Source of the DNA: Chara braunii | Lineage: Eukaryota; Streptophyta; Charophyceae; Charales; Characeae | Assembly (NCBI GenBank): GCA_003427395.1 | Contig: BFEA01000179.1 | Location: 281,490 to 335,446, forward strand | DNA length: 53,957 bases | Direction: 5' to 3' | Shown here: piece after piece, positions 20,689 through 31,287 of the stretch | Layout of the letters: every line of letters starts with the position of its first letter | Position numbering within the stretch: the first letter of the stretch is position 1 | Program-made: the position numbers and the translations under genes | Notes under the pieces: model-generated | What the model was told of the DNA's origin: nothing | Database searches by the model: none | The model's input: the letters and a program-made list of their open reading frames with translations, nothing else

Positions 20689-21694
20689 TGAAACGGTATT
20701 CACCAGTTCGCAATAGCTGACGCAGATTCCAGGGTTCAATCCCTAGCCCTTACCTATGTACAGTATTTGTGTAGCCGCCGAGAATTGAACCCGCGATCTG
20801 TGTGTTTCGTAGCAGTTGGTAGGTCGTCTTAGGTTCCATAGGTCGTCGGGGTTCGATCTGTAGACCTGTCCAGTAGGAGTCCAGCCAGATCTAGAAGTCG
20901 TAGTTGTAGGCTTCTCAAAGAGTCAAGGTCGTAGCTAGTCCAGTCTTGAAGAGTCAAGGTCGTAGCTTGTCCAGTCCTGAAGAGTCAACGTCGTAGCTAG
21001 TCCAGTCCTGAAGAGTCAAGGTCGTAGCTAGTCCGGTCCTGAAGAGTCAAGGTCGTAGTTGCGGCAGGACCGAAAGGCCAAGTCCACGGCCTTCTAGAAG
21101 GGCCCGGTGGTGGCCTTTCGAGGTTGCCCACATTTAGGCAGAGGCAAGTGGGCAAGTGGTGGAAGTCCACCGTGCAGAGTCAACAGTCCCAGTCCAGTCA
21201 GTCCGGTCCAATCAAGCAAGTACCGCCTGGGACTGTGTGCACCGTAGGCCAGGGGAAACAGGGCAGACCGACGAGTCACAGAAGTATAAATCAAAAGGCC
21301 TCGCACTACCATGGATTCATTCCTGCGGAAGCCATGCGGAAGCGCTGTCTCAGCGGCTTGTGAGAGGAGGTCTGCAGTGACGCCCGAGAACAAGTGGGCG
21401 AGAGAGACGAAGTGCGGCGATAGCGATAGAGTAGAGGCAGCCATCGCTGCCATAGCTGTAGTTTAGAGTGAAGTGTGTGTGTGTCGTGTGAGTGTTCAAA
21501 GTGGTGCGTGTGGGATATCCAGGTTGATCGGGTGTGTGTGAACAGTGAGTTGTTGAGCGCTGAATCGCCATAGCCAGTGGAAGTGAACTCTTATCTGGAT
21601 ACCATATCTGTGAGTCTGTGTGGACGCATGTCGCCAATTTGCTGCGATGTTGTTTACATGCATGAAAAGTGTGAATGAGATGAGTCTGATTGCA
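20689..21694 (+). repeat. element A 3' LTR, about 1 kb
   Basis: Starts TGAAACGG after a purine-rich stretch (GGCCGGCGGGAG) and ends GATTGCA. The solo LTR at 45,921-47,036 supports both ends independently. Five 31-bp repeats (about 20,915-21,065, core GAGTCAAGGTCGTAGCTAG) lie in what should be U3. TATAAATC at 21,285-21,292 is a good promoter TATA box. Confidence 0.85.
21285..21292 (+). promoter_or_regulatory. TATA box of element A LTR
   Basis: TATAAATC lies about 600 bp into the LTR, downstream of the 31-bp repeats. In the solo LTR the matching positions read TCTAAAT in both copies of a duplicated segment, so that promoter has decayed. Confidence 0.5.
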
Positions 21695-21713
21695 ATATAT
21701 ATTTATATATATA

Positions 21714-21960
21714 GTCAAACAGAACTGCCCAGTAGACTGTAGGCAGAGAGGGAGAGGAGGACAACAAACTAGGGGTTGTGACAAGCTGCTTCGTCCGAGT
21801 TTCACCTACTCATCTAAAGGCTGAAAAATATATACATCGTCAAACAGAGTTGCCCCGTAAACGGTATGTAGAGAGGGAGAAGGGGAAAAAGTTTTCGGAA
21901 TGCGAGGACAACAAATGAGGGGTTGTGACAAACAATTTCGATGGAGTTCATATATATACA
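21714..21960 (+). repeat. two-unit tandem repeat, about 124 bp
   Basis: Units starting GTCAAACAGA at about 21,714 and 21,838 share GTAGAGAGGGAGA-type and GGGGTTGTGACAA segments. The second has an extra AAGTTTTCGGAATGCG block. The surrounding sequence is TA-rich. Confidence 0.7.
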
Positions 21961-22416
21961 TATATATATATATATACATGTATAAATACATGTATAAATA
22001 CAATATACATGTAAGAGTTTAGGGCTGCAATACATAAGCCATTTTTGCTCCCCACCGACAGCCCCAGGTCGTGGCCCATGAAGGCCTGGAAGAAAAATAT
22101 ACAACCAAATGAAAGTTTTGTGCATTCATCTTCAACAAACCTGCAAAAGGGCCACAGCAACGTGTTCGAGTGCGTCAGGCAGATTCTGTTGAGGTATGAA
22201 ATGACCTCGGGGCAGCGGGTAGCGACAAGGAGATTTTTAACTCCATCACTTCGATTTTTGTGGGGTGGGAAACGGCCTTGGGGCAGCGGGCAAGCCAAAT
22301 TCGAACTTGTGAAGCCCGTAATCAGGCCATCGGTGGGAAACTGGCGCTCCAAAGTATTGCACACATGAGCAAGTGAGAGAGAGACACAAGGAAGCTCCAC
22401 ATTGCTGAGCGAGAGT

Positions 22417-22458
<42 letters not shown>

Positions 22459-23714
22459 TGACATCAGCACGTTGGGGAGTCACCTCCCTCTCTAGGTATT
22501 TCTTGTCTCTTCCATGATGATATCCACAATGCTTCTGGGATGTGTATCTCTCTATATATCTTTCACATATATATCCTGCCACATTCTACGTTCAAGTACA
22601 ATGTAAAGGTATAAACATGGCTAAACAAATCGAGAAGAAAGAATGTGAGCAGCTGAAGAAAAAAAGAATGTTGTAAGATACATTCAGCCTAAACAAGCCC
22701 AAAAGCGAGGATGCACGAATATATCATTCCATATTCTAGCGGAAGATTCATTTAGGCTATACGAGGGCCTTGAAAAAAAACAGGTGGTCAATAACTTTCA
22801 CAAATGTATCTTTTCAATTTCTAGCGGAAGACACTTTCATGTAGAATATATCATTGCTAAAACATGAAAAGATACGTTCCCTGTAAAGTTAGTGACAACC
22901 TTTTTTTTTTTTTTTTTCAGGCGCTTGAAAAAGTTGAGATCCTTTTTTTTCGGCTTGTCTAGGCACTTGACTATCATTCCAGATTTTGGGGAAAGATACA
23001 TTCAGGTACAATGCATATATCTTTTGCTAGAACGTGGAAAGTTACAACCACAAAACTTACGAAGGACTTTTTGTTTTCTCTCCCCACTTTTATTTCCCCT
23101 TTTCTTTCTTCTTTGAGGAGTTTTGTATAGCGGATAATATGACCACACAGACAACGGCTACGTTCCCAGCTCAAGAGGCATACTATTTTTTCGCCTGCTT
23201 TATAAGATAAAAGAAGAAGAAAAAAACGACAATACACACACACATACACGCCTGTAGCCTTGAAAATGGAATGAACATTAGCATGACCTGTGCATAATGA
23301 CGCACATGAATGGAAATACCTCAACAGCGGGCATACCCTCCCCATCTCTCCGGCTTTCTCCTTCCTTCTCTCAATATATACTTTTGTGCATCTTATCGAA
23401 TAGCCTCTCAGATCGCTCGACATTGCACTCAATATTTGCCCTACAGGATTAAGCCATGTGCCAGCTCATGAAAATTGAACACTCTCCACGTGTAGCAGTT
23501 TCTTTCCTCCACATCATATTTCTTCCCAGGTGGCGGCCGGCAAAGTATAGCATTGGAAAAAAGCAGCAGATCTTCCTAACAACTTTTTCCAAGTGCTCCC
23601 ACCTTTTGTTGTCAACTTGGTTACCTCCCCGCACGTTCCTTCCTCTGCCCATTTGCTTGCCTTGTTGATGCTTACTGTTGCTTCTTGCCGATAATACTTT
23701 GTCGCTTTGCTATT
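21961..23714. other. simple repeats and degenerate short repeats, no gene
   Basis: (TA)n and ACATG-type runs at 21,950-22,010 and a (CA)n tract at 22,418-22,456 are present. From 22,660 to 23,080 the motifs GATACATTCAG and TTTTGCTAGAACGTGGAAAG recur, and they recur again at 32,100-32,165, so they mark a dispersed repeat. No reading frame is convincing. Confidence 0.5.
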
Positions 23715-24645
23715 TGCAAGGAAGATGAACGATAGCGAACTTCAGAAATCAAACAGCATCATACACATATGATCAGATAGTTGTGACCTCGAACCAATAG
23801 CAGAATTGCATCACGAGTTTCACCAAATAAGAGTACAGCAAAAGCTCATAATTAACAATGCTCGAATAGTCTCATCATCATCAACAAAGAACAAACGTCG
23901 ATATCCTGTCTGGCGCTCGGCGCCCAGACTACAGATGGCAGATCCTATCTAGCCTAACCTACAATGCCGCTGATGACGTCAACAGCTCCCCGAAGTACGA
24001 GCAAATCTCGGACAATGTCGTACGCTTCAAGCACCAGGTATGTCTCTCGTATCACTCACAACCTCGTTCCTCGACACACAGATGCCTCATGCACCCAAGG
24101 ACCACCATGCGCCTCATCCAGCATACAGCAGCGCAGCTCGGCTATGGCTGCCTGCTCCTTCCAGCTCGCCCGTGAGCACGTGAGCGCTGGCCAGCCTTAG
24201 CGCAGCATGCAATCAGTGCCCGAATGCCGAATGCGTGGGCAGGCCCTTTCCTAAATGGAAGCAGGTGGCTTGCCTGCCTTGCATGCCGCCTGGCTGCGCT
24301 GGGCCCCTGCCCAGAAGCTTCCGGTAGGCCCACAGAGGCTGAGCCCCAATCCAAACGCATTCAGGCCCAGGGCCTGTGACAGTTGCCCGTGCCCAATTAT
24401 TTACAGTCTGAGTTGGGTCCATGATGTGTATCTCGCCCAGGGCCGGACTCATATGCATTTGATAAAGGAGGCCAGGGCCTGGGTGCTTTCAACCAACTTG
24501 CGCTGCTCAACTGCCTGAATTTCCCCAATTGCATGTTGACCCCAAAATTGGCCTGTAGGCCTCGACCGAACCTGCCTTCACTTAGGGCGGCCGAATGTGC
24601 TGAACATAGGACCCAGTAGGGCATATCGAGGCCTTGTGCCTCGCA
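23715..24645 (-). repeat. B1 3' LTR
   Basis: Read on the minus strand it begins TGCGAGGCACAAGGCC and ends CTTGCA, the same ends as the B2 LTRs. The 10 bases before it (GAGGAGGGAA, 24,655-24,646) are a good polypurine tract. Confidence 0.9.
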
Positions 24646-24655
24646 TTCCCTCCTC
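24646..24655 (-). promoter_or_regulatory. B1 polypurine tract
   Basis: GAGGAGGGAA directly before the LTR is the primer for plus-strand synthesis. B2 has GAGAAGGGAA at the same place. Confidence 0.75.
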
Positions 24656-24711
24656 TATCCTTCGCTAGTCCTCTATGAAGTTTAATCTTCAATAATCTGG
24701 CGTTTTCCCTT

Positions 24712-25430
24712 CTAAAGAGAATTTTCATATTGGGCCACAACCTGAGAAGCGGTCTGCATCATTTCCTCCATGGTAAACCATCGATCCTCCTTTGGATCAG
24801 TATGATGTCTGAGGACGTCCCCTGCCTGTCGGTCTTGGAACTGGCATTTCCTTGTGGTCAACGATGTCGTCGATGTCGACCTCTCCATCCATGGTTGGGG
24901 GCAGCATTGAGCGACGAGAGGGAAACTGATCTGTTTCTTCAAAAGGTGCAAGCTTTGAGGCGTGGAAAAGAGGGTAAGTGCATAAGCGACCAGGGATGCG
25001 AATTACTTCAGAAGGGCCATCCGGTTCATTCCGAACAACATCTACAATCTCCCATGGTCCAAAGTACTGTGGCATGAGCTTGCGGGAGATCCCGTGCTCC
25101 TCTCCCAATTCTAAGGACTTAACCCAGACTCTTTCTCCTACCCGGAATATAGATGGGCGGCGGTGTTTGTTCTCTGACACTATCATTGCCGCCTGTGCTT
25201 TATGCATCTGCTCATCAGCGTGCTGCATCAGGCGCTCGTACCGATAAGAAAAATCTAAGGTCCCTGGTGCAGTAGATGGCTGATTCTCAGGTAGTCGGAA
25301 GTCCAACGACAGGCTACGCTTGAAAGTCAGTAGCAAGTTGTTCGGGCTCGGTCCCGTAGCGCTGTGCACATCGTTGTTGTATAGGCTGGCGATGAGAGCA
25401 AGTTTGTCATCCCAATCTACCTAATTTGGT
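24712..25430 (-). pseudogene. B1 integrase C-terminus and chromodomain
   Basis: The frame 25,369-24,797 starts in the integrase (ATGPSPNNLLLTFKRSLSL), passes through the GPY/F module (YFGPWEIVDVVRNEPDG) and reaches PFEETDQFPSRRSMLPP. A frameshift leads to the chromodomain end (HTDPKEDRWFTMEEMMQ). Its neighbours match B2 almost codon by codon. Confidence 0.85.
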
Positions 25431-26522
25431 TTGATGTAATGCCTCAGCAGGTGTTGTACAACGCAGTTCAACTGCTCTGCCTGCCCATTCGCTTCTGGGT
25501 GATTGCCTGATGTCACTAGGAACGAGACGCGGTGTCTCAGTTCCCCTCCCGCGTACGGGAAAAGACACTCAATATCTTGAAGGTAGTCGTTTACTACCAT
25601 GCACAGTTTGTTGGCACAGGTCCACTCAGGCGCTGCACTTGCCACTTTAAGCGCAACCTCTCAACGCACACGCGGCTAATGAAGTTCTAGTAAAGCAAGT
25701 GTCATAATAGGCCTCGGCCTTGCGACCGTCGATGACTACCTCGCTGACGAGGGCTTTAGCCAATGCCGTCCAAGAAGTTCGTGGGTCTGATCTAGACCAC
25801 TCCTCTAGCTCCTCTAAGGACTCAAACACATTCATCGAACAAAGGCGATGGCTCTAAATGTGTTTGTGGGACGACAATGGAGTCAGTAGCTTGGGCCATA
25901 TCTCGAGATGGTGAGGGTGTATCCACCACCTCGACACTGGCAGGAATAGCTACTATTGGCGGTTCCCCCACCTGGCAAAGTGTGTTTGACCACTTTTCGA
26001 TCCCAGTCAAATTGGGGCTATACAACGGAGAGGTAGTACATACCTAACAAGATATCCATAGTGAGATCATCGCTCACTAGGAATGAGACGCGGTGTCTCA
26101 ATTCCCCTCCCGCGTACGGGAAAAGACACTCAATATCCTGAAGGTAGTCGTTGACTGCCATGCGCAGTTTGTTGGCACAGGTCGACTCAGGCGCTGCACT
26201 TGCCACTTTAAGCGCAGCCTCTCAACGCACGCGCGGCTAATGAAATTCCTAGTCGAGCAAGTGTCATAATAGGCCCCGACCTTGCGACCGTCGATCACTA
26301 CCTCACTGACGAGGGCTTTAGCCAATGCCGTCCAAGAAGTCAGTGGGTCTGATCTAGACCACTTCTCCTCTAGCTTCTATAAGGACTCAAACACATTCAT
26401 CGAACAGAGGCTCGATGGCTCTGAATGTGTTTGTGGGACGACATTGGAGTCAGTAGCTTAGGCCATATCTCGAGATGGTGAGGGTGGTATCCACCACCTC
26501 GACACTGGCAGGAATGGCTACC
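25431..26522 (-). pseudogene. B1 duplicated protease fused to integrase
   Basis: Minus-strand order: protease copy 1 (26,522-26,075, AYYDTCSTRNFIS and MDILLGMYYLS), a unique 128 bp, protease copy 2 (25,946-25,513), then an abrupt jump to integrase (GNHPEANGQAEQLN). The copies are 562-564 bp apart. After HRVSFLV the first goes on to SDDLTMDILLG as in B2, while the second goes straight to TSGNHPEANG. So about 2.3 kb present in B2, holding RT, RNase H and the integrase core, is absent. Frameshifts and stops occur in both copies. Confidence 0.85.
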
Positions 26523-27116
26523 ACCCCTACCTCCCCGACGTGTTTCCCAGAGCGGTACCAGAACTACTGGCCGCATTGCTACCAACGGGAGCGGAGGATC
26601 CCAACGCCTGCCCCATCGTAGGCGGGATCTCCTCGATCACATTCTTATTTCGGCACTTGAATTGGTTATGGGCATATTGGCCACAACGAATACAAGCCTG
26701 CCGCGTGTACCGATCTCTCCACACGTCCTCACTAAGACCCGCTTCCTCCCATGGAGAAGCATTGGGGTCGACTTAACTCCTAGACCGGGAACCTCCATGA
26801 CTTATACCGATCGCCTTACCTTTCTGAACTACGAGAACGACTACTCCACCCCCTGAAGCTTTTATGCTGCCAGCCTCTGTACCCACTCCCGCTTGGAAGT
26901 TGTCATTCAACTCGATGGTAGAACCATCATCGTCGACGAACAGTATGCGTCCCTTCGCTTTCCAATTGGGAGGTAGTGTCTTTCTTCTACCATCGTGGGC
27001 GTCTGACCATGCCCTATCTTTGCATCAAAGTCAAGGGCCTTCTTGCTAAACGAGGGAAAGTTGTGCATGTTGATGTCGGCCTCACCTGCCAACTGATTCC
27101 TGAGAGGCATAGGAAA

Positions 27117-27240
27117 GCATCTCAGGTGGAAGATGAGTAAGACCTGTGGGTCATAGCGCACCCCAGGGACACAGATCAGACGCTCTGTGTCGTTTATGGC
27201 CTCCCTTACGAATTAGACTGCCTTGTATGCAGAGTCAGGA
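27117..27240 (-). repeat. 124-bp direct repeat left of rpoB insert
   Basis: Part of gag that is repeated at 27,485-27,608, with several base differences. The two copies flank the rpoB fragment exactly. Confidence 0.9.
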
Positions 27241-27484
27241 TTAATCTTTCATTAATTAAAACTGTCTTCAAAGTTATATCCTTCCCAAGGCATATAAGCT
27301 ACTAAAATATTGTTTCCTAATAAAATCTCTCCACCCAGCGTAGATGATCCATCTGCCAATAATTGCCCTCTCTTTATATAGTCAATCAGAATCTTGTCTT
27401 CATGGGAGGCCTTGGTAAATCTATGCCAGTAACAAGGTTGACTTTCTTAATTGACACTCTTTCTCTTTGTGAAGTTCCTACTTT
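27241..27484 (-). pseudogene. rpoB: plastid rpoB fragment (NUPT) inside gag
   Basis: On the minus strand [15 protein letters not shown], then [16 protein letters not shown], match a strongly conserved segment of the plastid RNA polymerase beta subunit (LADG...[21 protein letters not shown]). The match breaks off after EDS at the insert edge. The base composition is AT-rich, unlike the surrounding gag. It is a captured organelle fragment without function. Confidence 0.85.
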
Positions 27485-27608
27485 GCATCTCAGGTGGAAG
27501 ATGAGTAAAACCTGGGGGTCATAGCGCACCCCAGGGACACAGATCAAACGCTCTACTGCGTCTATGGCCTCCCTTACGAATTAGACTGCCTTGTATGCAG
27601 AGTCAGGA
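27485..27608 (-). repeat. 124-bp direct repeat right of rpoB insert
   Basis: Second copy of the gag segment at 27,117-27,240. After it, gag continues normally. Confidence 0.9.
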
Positions 27609-28880
27609 TCGCATCAGTGGCCTTTTGGGCCTCCTGAGGATCATGCCACCTGACTTCCACCAACTCGAGGAAGTCATCCAATTTCTGATAGACTGCCCAA
27701 GCGCGGAAATCATGACCGTATCCCTACAATTGCACTAAGCCACTACACCATCTTGCTGTACTCCCCTCTAAGTAGGAGGCAACCACAAGGTAAGTTTACA
27801 CTTAACATAGACTGGCACTGCCCTCAACCATGGGTTAGGTCTTTGCCCCTCTGGTCCCCTGTGAAGGGTTTAGGAGCGGTGATGACCGTCTTCGAAACCC
27901 ACTGACTTTGTCTCGGTACCTTCACCATTCCCGACTGTGGACCCTGAAGAGCACGCTGCTGCACTATCTGCTTTTGGGACTGTGTATCCTACGGCTGTAC
28001 AGCCTACGAGACAACAGGCTGCCCACTTAGGGCAACCTGTGACAGAGGTTGGGAGAACACTGCATGTACAGGAACCTGCACACTAGGACCTGCTGAGAAC
28101 CCTCTTGCAAATCGCATACCCAGGGAAACGGTTTGGACCGATTTGGGGAGACATATGGGGATACCCTAGTCACCTGGGGACAAAAGGAGGAGGTTGTACA
28201 ATGGGCCAGGCACCGGGTCCGAACAACGATGGTGCTGCCTGCGCTCGCCCGACCAGCAAGGCCTGACTCTGCTGGATGTCATGAAGGAGAGCCGTGTGGT
28301 GGTCCTGCATCTGTACGACACCTACCAGGGTAGTCCGCAACGTCCTCACATCTGCATCCTTGTGCGTCAGATCCATCCTCTTTAACTCACTAACGTCCGC
28401 TTCTCTCCACTGCATCCTGGCTCTTCTTCTTATCATTCTTTCCTTCTCCGCTTTTCTTTCTCCGAAAGCCCTCTGTAGTTGTGCCTCTTGCAGTGCTGCC
28501 TGTTGTATGGTGATATCATCGGAAGTCAACACTATTAGGTTGGCTTGCCATGACGCCAATGGACTGACTCAAGGTCTACGCGACCGTTGCTCCTACGACC
28601 CTTGAAGTACTAGTCTAGAAACTCTGCTGCGCAGCAGTTGGCATGGATGTTGAAGCAGCGGCTTCACTTGCGAATGCCTTGCTGGCCTCTGCTGCCCTAG
28701 CTCTTCGCTGCTATTGTTGTCTCTCCCTAAGTTGGCGGAACAATAACCTATCACCCTCGGGTCCTAATGCCACGTGGGCAATCGGACGTCTAGCGAATCG
28801 CAGGATCCGATCGTCCTCACTAGTATCCCTATCGCTCATAGGCTGCAGAGCTGTACACAATCTGCACTAAGTCACTCTTT

Positions 28881-30086
28881 GATGCTTACCGCAGCGTAGT
28901 GCACAAATCAATTTATAATATTTAAAATAATCAATCGGTGGCTGCGTCAAAGTAAATACATTTGGGTCCAAGAGATAAGTTCAAATTCCTACAAACGAAA
29001 CTACTTTGACTTTGACTAGTTCGCAAACACAAAGCACAATGCACAAAAAAGAGTTCTAACCATGTTGTCTGTCAAATGTTAATGGTTGTACATTAGTCAA
29101 AATAAAAATAGAATCATTTATTGAGTCTGTATCTTGCCCAAACTTATCACCTGGAATCTACCCCTCCCTCAATTCTTCTTTAATGTCTCTTTCATCAATA
29201 TCCCAGAGCAATCCGGAACGCGTGCGTGTCTAAAGGTGTGCACACGGCACACCCCTGTGGCCTGCTGAGCTGGCCAGCCCTGCACAGTCTTTATCCTCGC
29301 GTGCAGCGAGCCTTACACCAGCCGATTGGCTTATCGGGAGGCGTTTATATGGACGACCCGCCAACTCCTCATGATTTTTTTAACGTCGTAGACAGGACGA
29401 CGATCACAACCCATGGAAGGTAACCCACCGGTGCTTATTTATAGATGCTAGGTCTCGTCTGTCCCATAGGGCTGGCCTGCCCTTTAGAACCCTTCTACAG
29501 CGCAGTGAGCAAACAAAGGACAAAGCAGCAAAGCATGCGTGCTCTACTCCCAGTGGGTTGATATAGCGACCATGACTTGGTGCTTCGTCCAAGGCCCTTC
29601 AAATAGCACCACCCTCTCCTTCCAGATGCTCCACGTGAAGACTGACAACTCTCAAGGTTGGGCGCACACAACTCCTCACATGAGAGGACTCTCAAGACAG
29701 AACACACATCCTCATTGTAAGAAGTGTCGAAGACGACAGATAAAGTTAGGTGCAACGTACCTCAAGATAGCTGCCCCCAACCACAAATATTCTCACAAGA
29801 TGACCCGATGTTGATTGTGATGACCAATCGCTGCTTTGGCACAACCAGCATTGCACCGCCGTTCCACCTCAGCATCAATCACACATCGGATAGTTCTCAT
29901 CACACTGCAAACACCCAATATCACACCACACAGCCTTCCTGGCAAACCCCTCTCCACCTGGGTCGCATACTTATCTTCGCCCTCCTCACTACACACGTCC
30001 CACGACACGGTCGCTCACCGCACACATCGCATGGATGTACCGCATTAGGCAGAAGACAAGTGCCAGATTAGCGCACCGAACCACAA
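28881..30086 (-). other. B1 leader between primer site and gag
   Basis: About 1.2 kb without clear protein, homologous to B2 33,635-34,909. TATAAA (29,349-29,344 on the minus strand) is kept in both elements. A frame of about 86 codons (29,755-29,495, LCFVLCLLTAL end) has a counterpart in B2 with related residues (FDTSY.EDVCSVLRVLSCEELCA), so a short leader ORF is possible. It has no recognised domain. Confidence 0.55.
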
Positions 30087-30097
30087 CTCTGATACCA
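30087..30097 (-). promoter_or_regulatory. B1 primer binding site (initiator tRNA-Met type)
   Basis: TGGTATCAGAG on the minus strand, three bases after the LTR end TGCA, matches the usual plant retrotransposon primer site complementary to the 3' end of initiator tRNA-Met. Only about the first 11 bases match. Confidence 0.75.
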
Positions 30098-30472
30098 AAT
30101 TGCAAGGAAGATGAGCGATAACGAACTTCAAAAATCAAACAGCATCATACACATAAGACCAGATAGTCGTGACATCGAATCAATAGCAGAATTGCATCAC
30201 GAGTTTCACCAAATAAGAGTACATCAAAATCTCATAATTAACAATGCTGGAATAGTCTCATCATCATCAACGAAGAACCAATGCCGATATCCTATCCGGC
30301 GCTCGGCGCCCAGACTACAGATGGCAGATCCTATCTAGCCTAATCTACAATGCCACCTATGACATCAACAGCTCCCAGAAGTACGAGCAGATCTCAAAAA
30401 AAATGCCGTACGCTTCAAGCACCAGGTATGTCTTTCATATCACTCACAACCTCGTTCCCCAATTGACTTACC

Positions 30473-30695
30473 GTGAGGGCACGGGTGCGCAGCCCGTAGT
30501 TCGTTTGTTTATGTGGTTCGAAAAGGGTAAGGTAGTGATTACGCTATATGTATGTTTTGTCATGTTCACTATACACAACTCGAAGAGAGTGTGTGGGGGG
30601 GGTCCCGGTTGCGGCTTTATTCACGATGTTCATGGGATGCTGGACACAGTTTCCAGCAGGTGGCGCTCCCATAATGGCCAGGAGAATCTGTGAGT

Positions 30696-30764
<69 letters not shown>

Positions 30765-30860
30765 TGTGTGTGTGTGTGTGAGAGAGAGACAGAGAGTGCG
30801 TGTGCGTGCGTGTGTGNGTGAGAGAGAGACAGAGAGTGCGTGTGCGTGCGTGTGTGCGTG

Positions 30861-30925
<65 letters not shown>

Positions 30926-31287
30926 CCTGCAGCATGCAGCATGTCAGTAGCGGGGAGCACAAGGGCAGGCGCTGACCTCCAAAAAAAAAGTAATTGTATT
31001 GCAATACAAGAGTTTTTGCTTTTGGAAATCTGAATAGAAAGGGTACATGTTGTGTTCAAATACAAGGTGTACGTTTTCTACTCGAGGAAATCTGCTATTC
31101 GAGAAGAGTGTACCCGCACTGTTTCAATTTTCGGAAAAGGCTTAAGGACCGCGGCCTCCTCGCCCTCCTACGGGGAGCTACCGGTCCCCCAAACCTCAAA
31201 ATGCCCACCCTCCCGACGACCACCGACGTTGAAATCTGAGTGACGTTGAAAATCTCAGGGGGGGTAAACGCAACCCTGACGGGCTGC
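30473..31287. mobile_element. insertion of about 0.8 kb in B1 5' LTR
   Basis: Absent from the other three B LTRs. Near the two ends CGCAGCCCGT appears in inverted orientation (left about 30,490, right about 31,280), suggesting terminal repeats. The centre holds a long (TG)n/(AG)n tract and TTGTATTGCAATACAAG, a 17-base palindrome. No coding sequence or clear target duplication was found. A non-autonomous DNA element is the likeliest identity. Confidence 0.5.
30690..30925. repeat. (TG)n/(AG)n compound microsatellite
   Basis: Alternating blocks of TG and AG, with a repeated AGACAGAGAGTGCGTGTGCG segment and one ambiguous base at 30,817. The translated Cys-Val or His-Thr frames are artefacts. Confidence 0.95.

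Larger units (their letters stand above)
15239..21694 (+). mobile_element. element A: Ty3/gypsy chromovirus, defective
   Basis: Order on the plus strand: partial 5' LTR, gag, zinc knuckle, protease, reverse transcriptase, RNase H, integrase, chromodomain, 3' LTR. The integrase follows the RT, as in Ty3/gypsy, and the chromodomain places it among chromoviruses. Each end abuts a TA-rich microsatellite, which hides the target duplication. The 5' LTR lacks about its last 600 bp, and the primer binding site is gone with it. Several TGG codons have become TGA or TAG and the RT core is deleted, so the copy cannot move by itself. Confidence 0.9.
26523..28880 (-). pseudogene. B1 gag
   Basis: The minus strand is the decayed equivalent of B2 gag. 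Near the start, QQAALQEAQLQRAFGERKAE and DADVRTLRTTLVGVVQMQDH are readable (28,559-28,170). The zinc knuckle CIRCGQYAHNQFKC is at 26,694-26,653. Between them stops and frameshifts are frequent, and a 244-bp plastid insert with a 124-bp flanking duplication interrupts the capsid. Confidence 0.8.

Noticed and set aside
20915-21065. Possible CRISPR-like array
   Set aside because: The 31-bp units are contiguous, with no spacers of unique sequence, and sit in a eukaryotic LTR.
24255-24518. Protein frames inside the B LTRs
   Set aside because: They are not conserved as frames between the four LTR copies. The conservation is at DNA level only.
30544-31065. Open frames of Cys/Val or His/Thr repeats
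   Set aside because: They are translations of (TG)n and (AG)n microsatellites and contain no protein-like composition outside the repeat.
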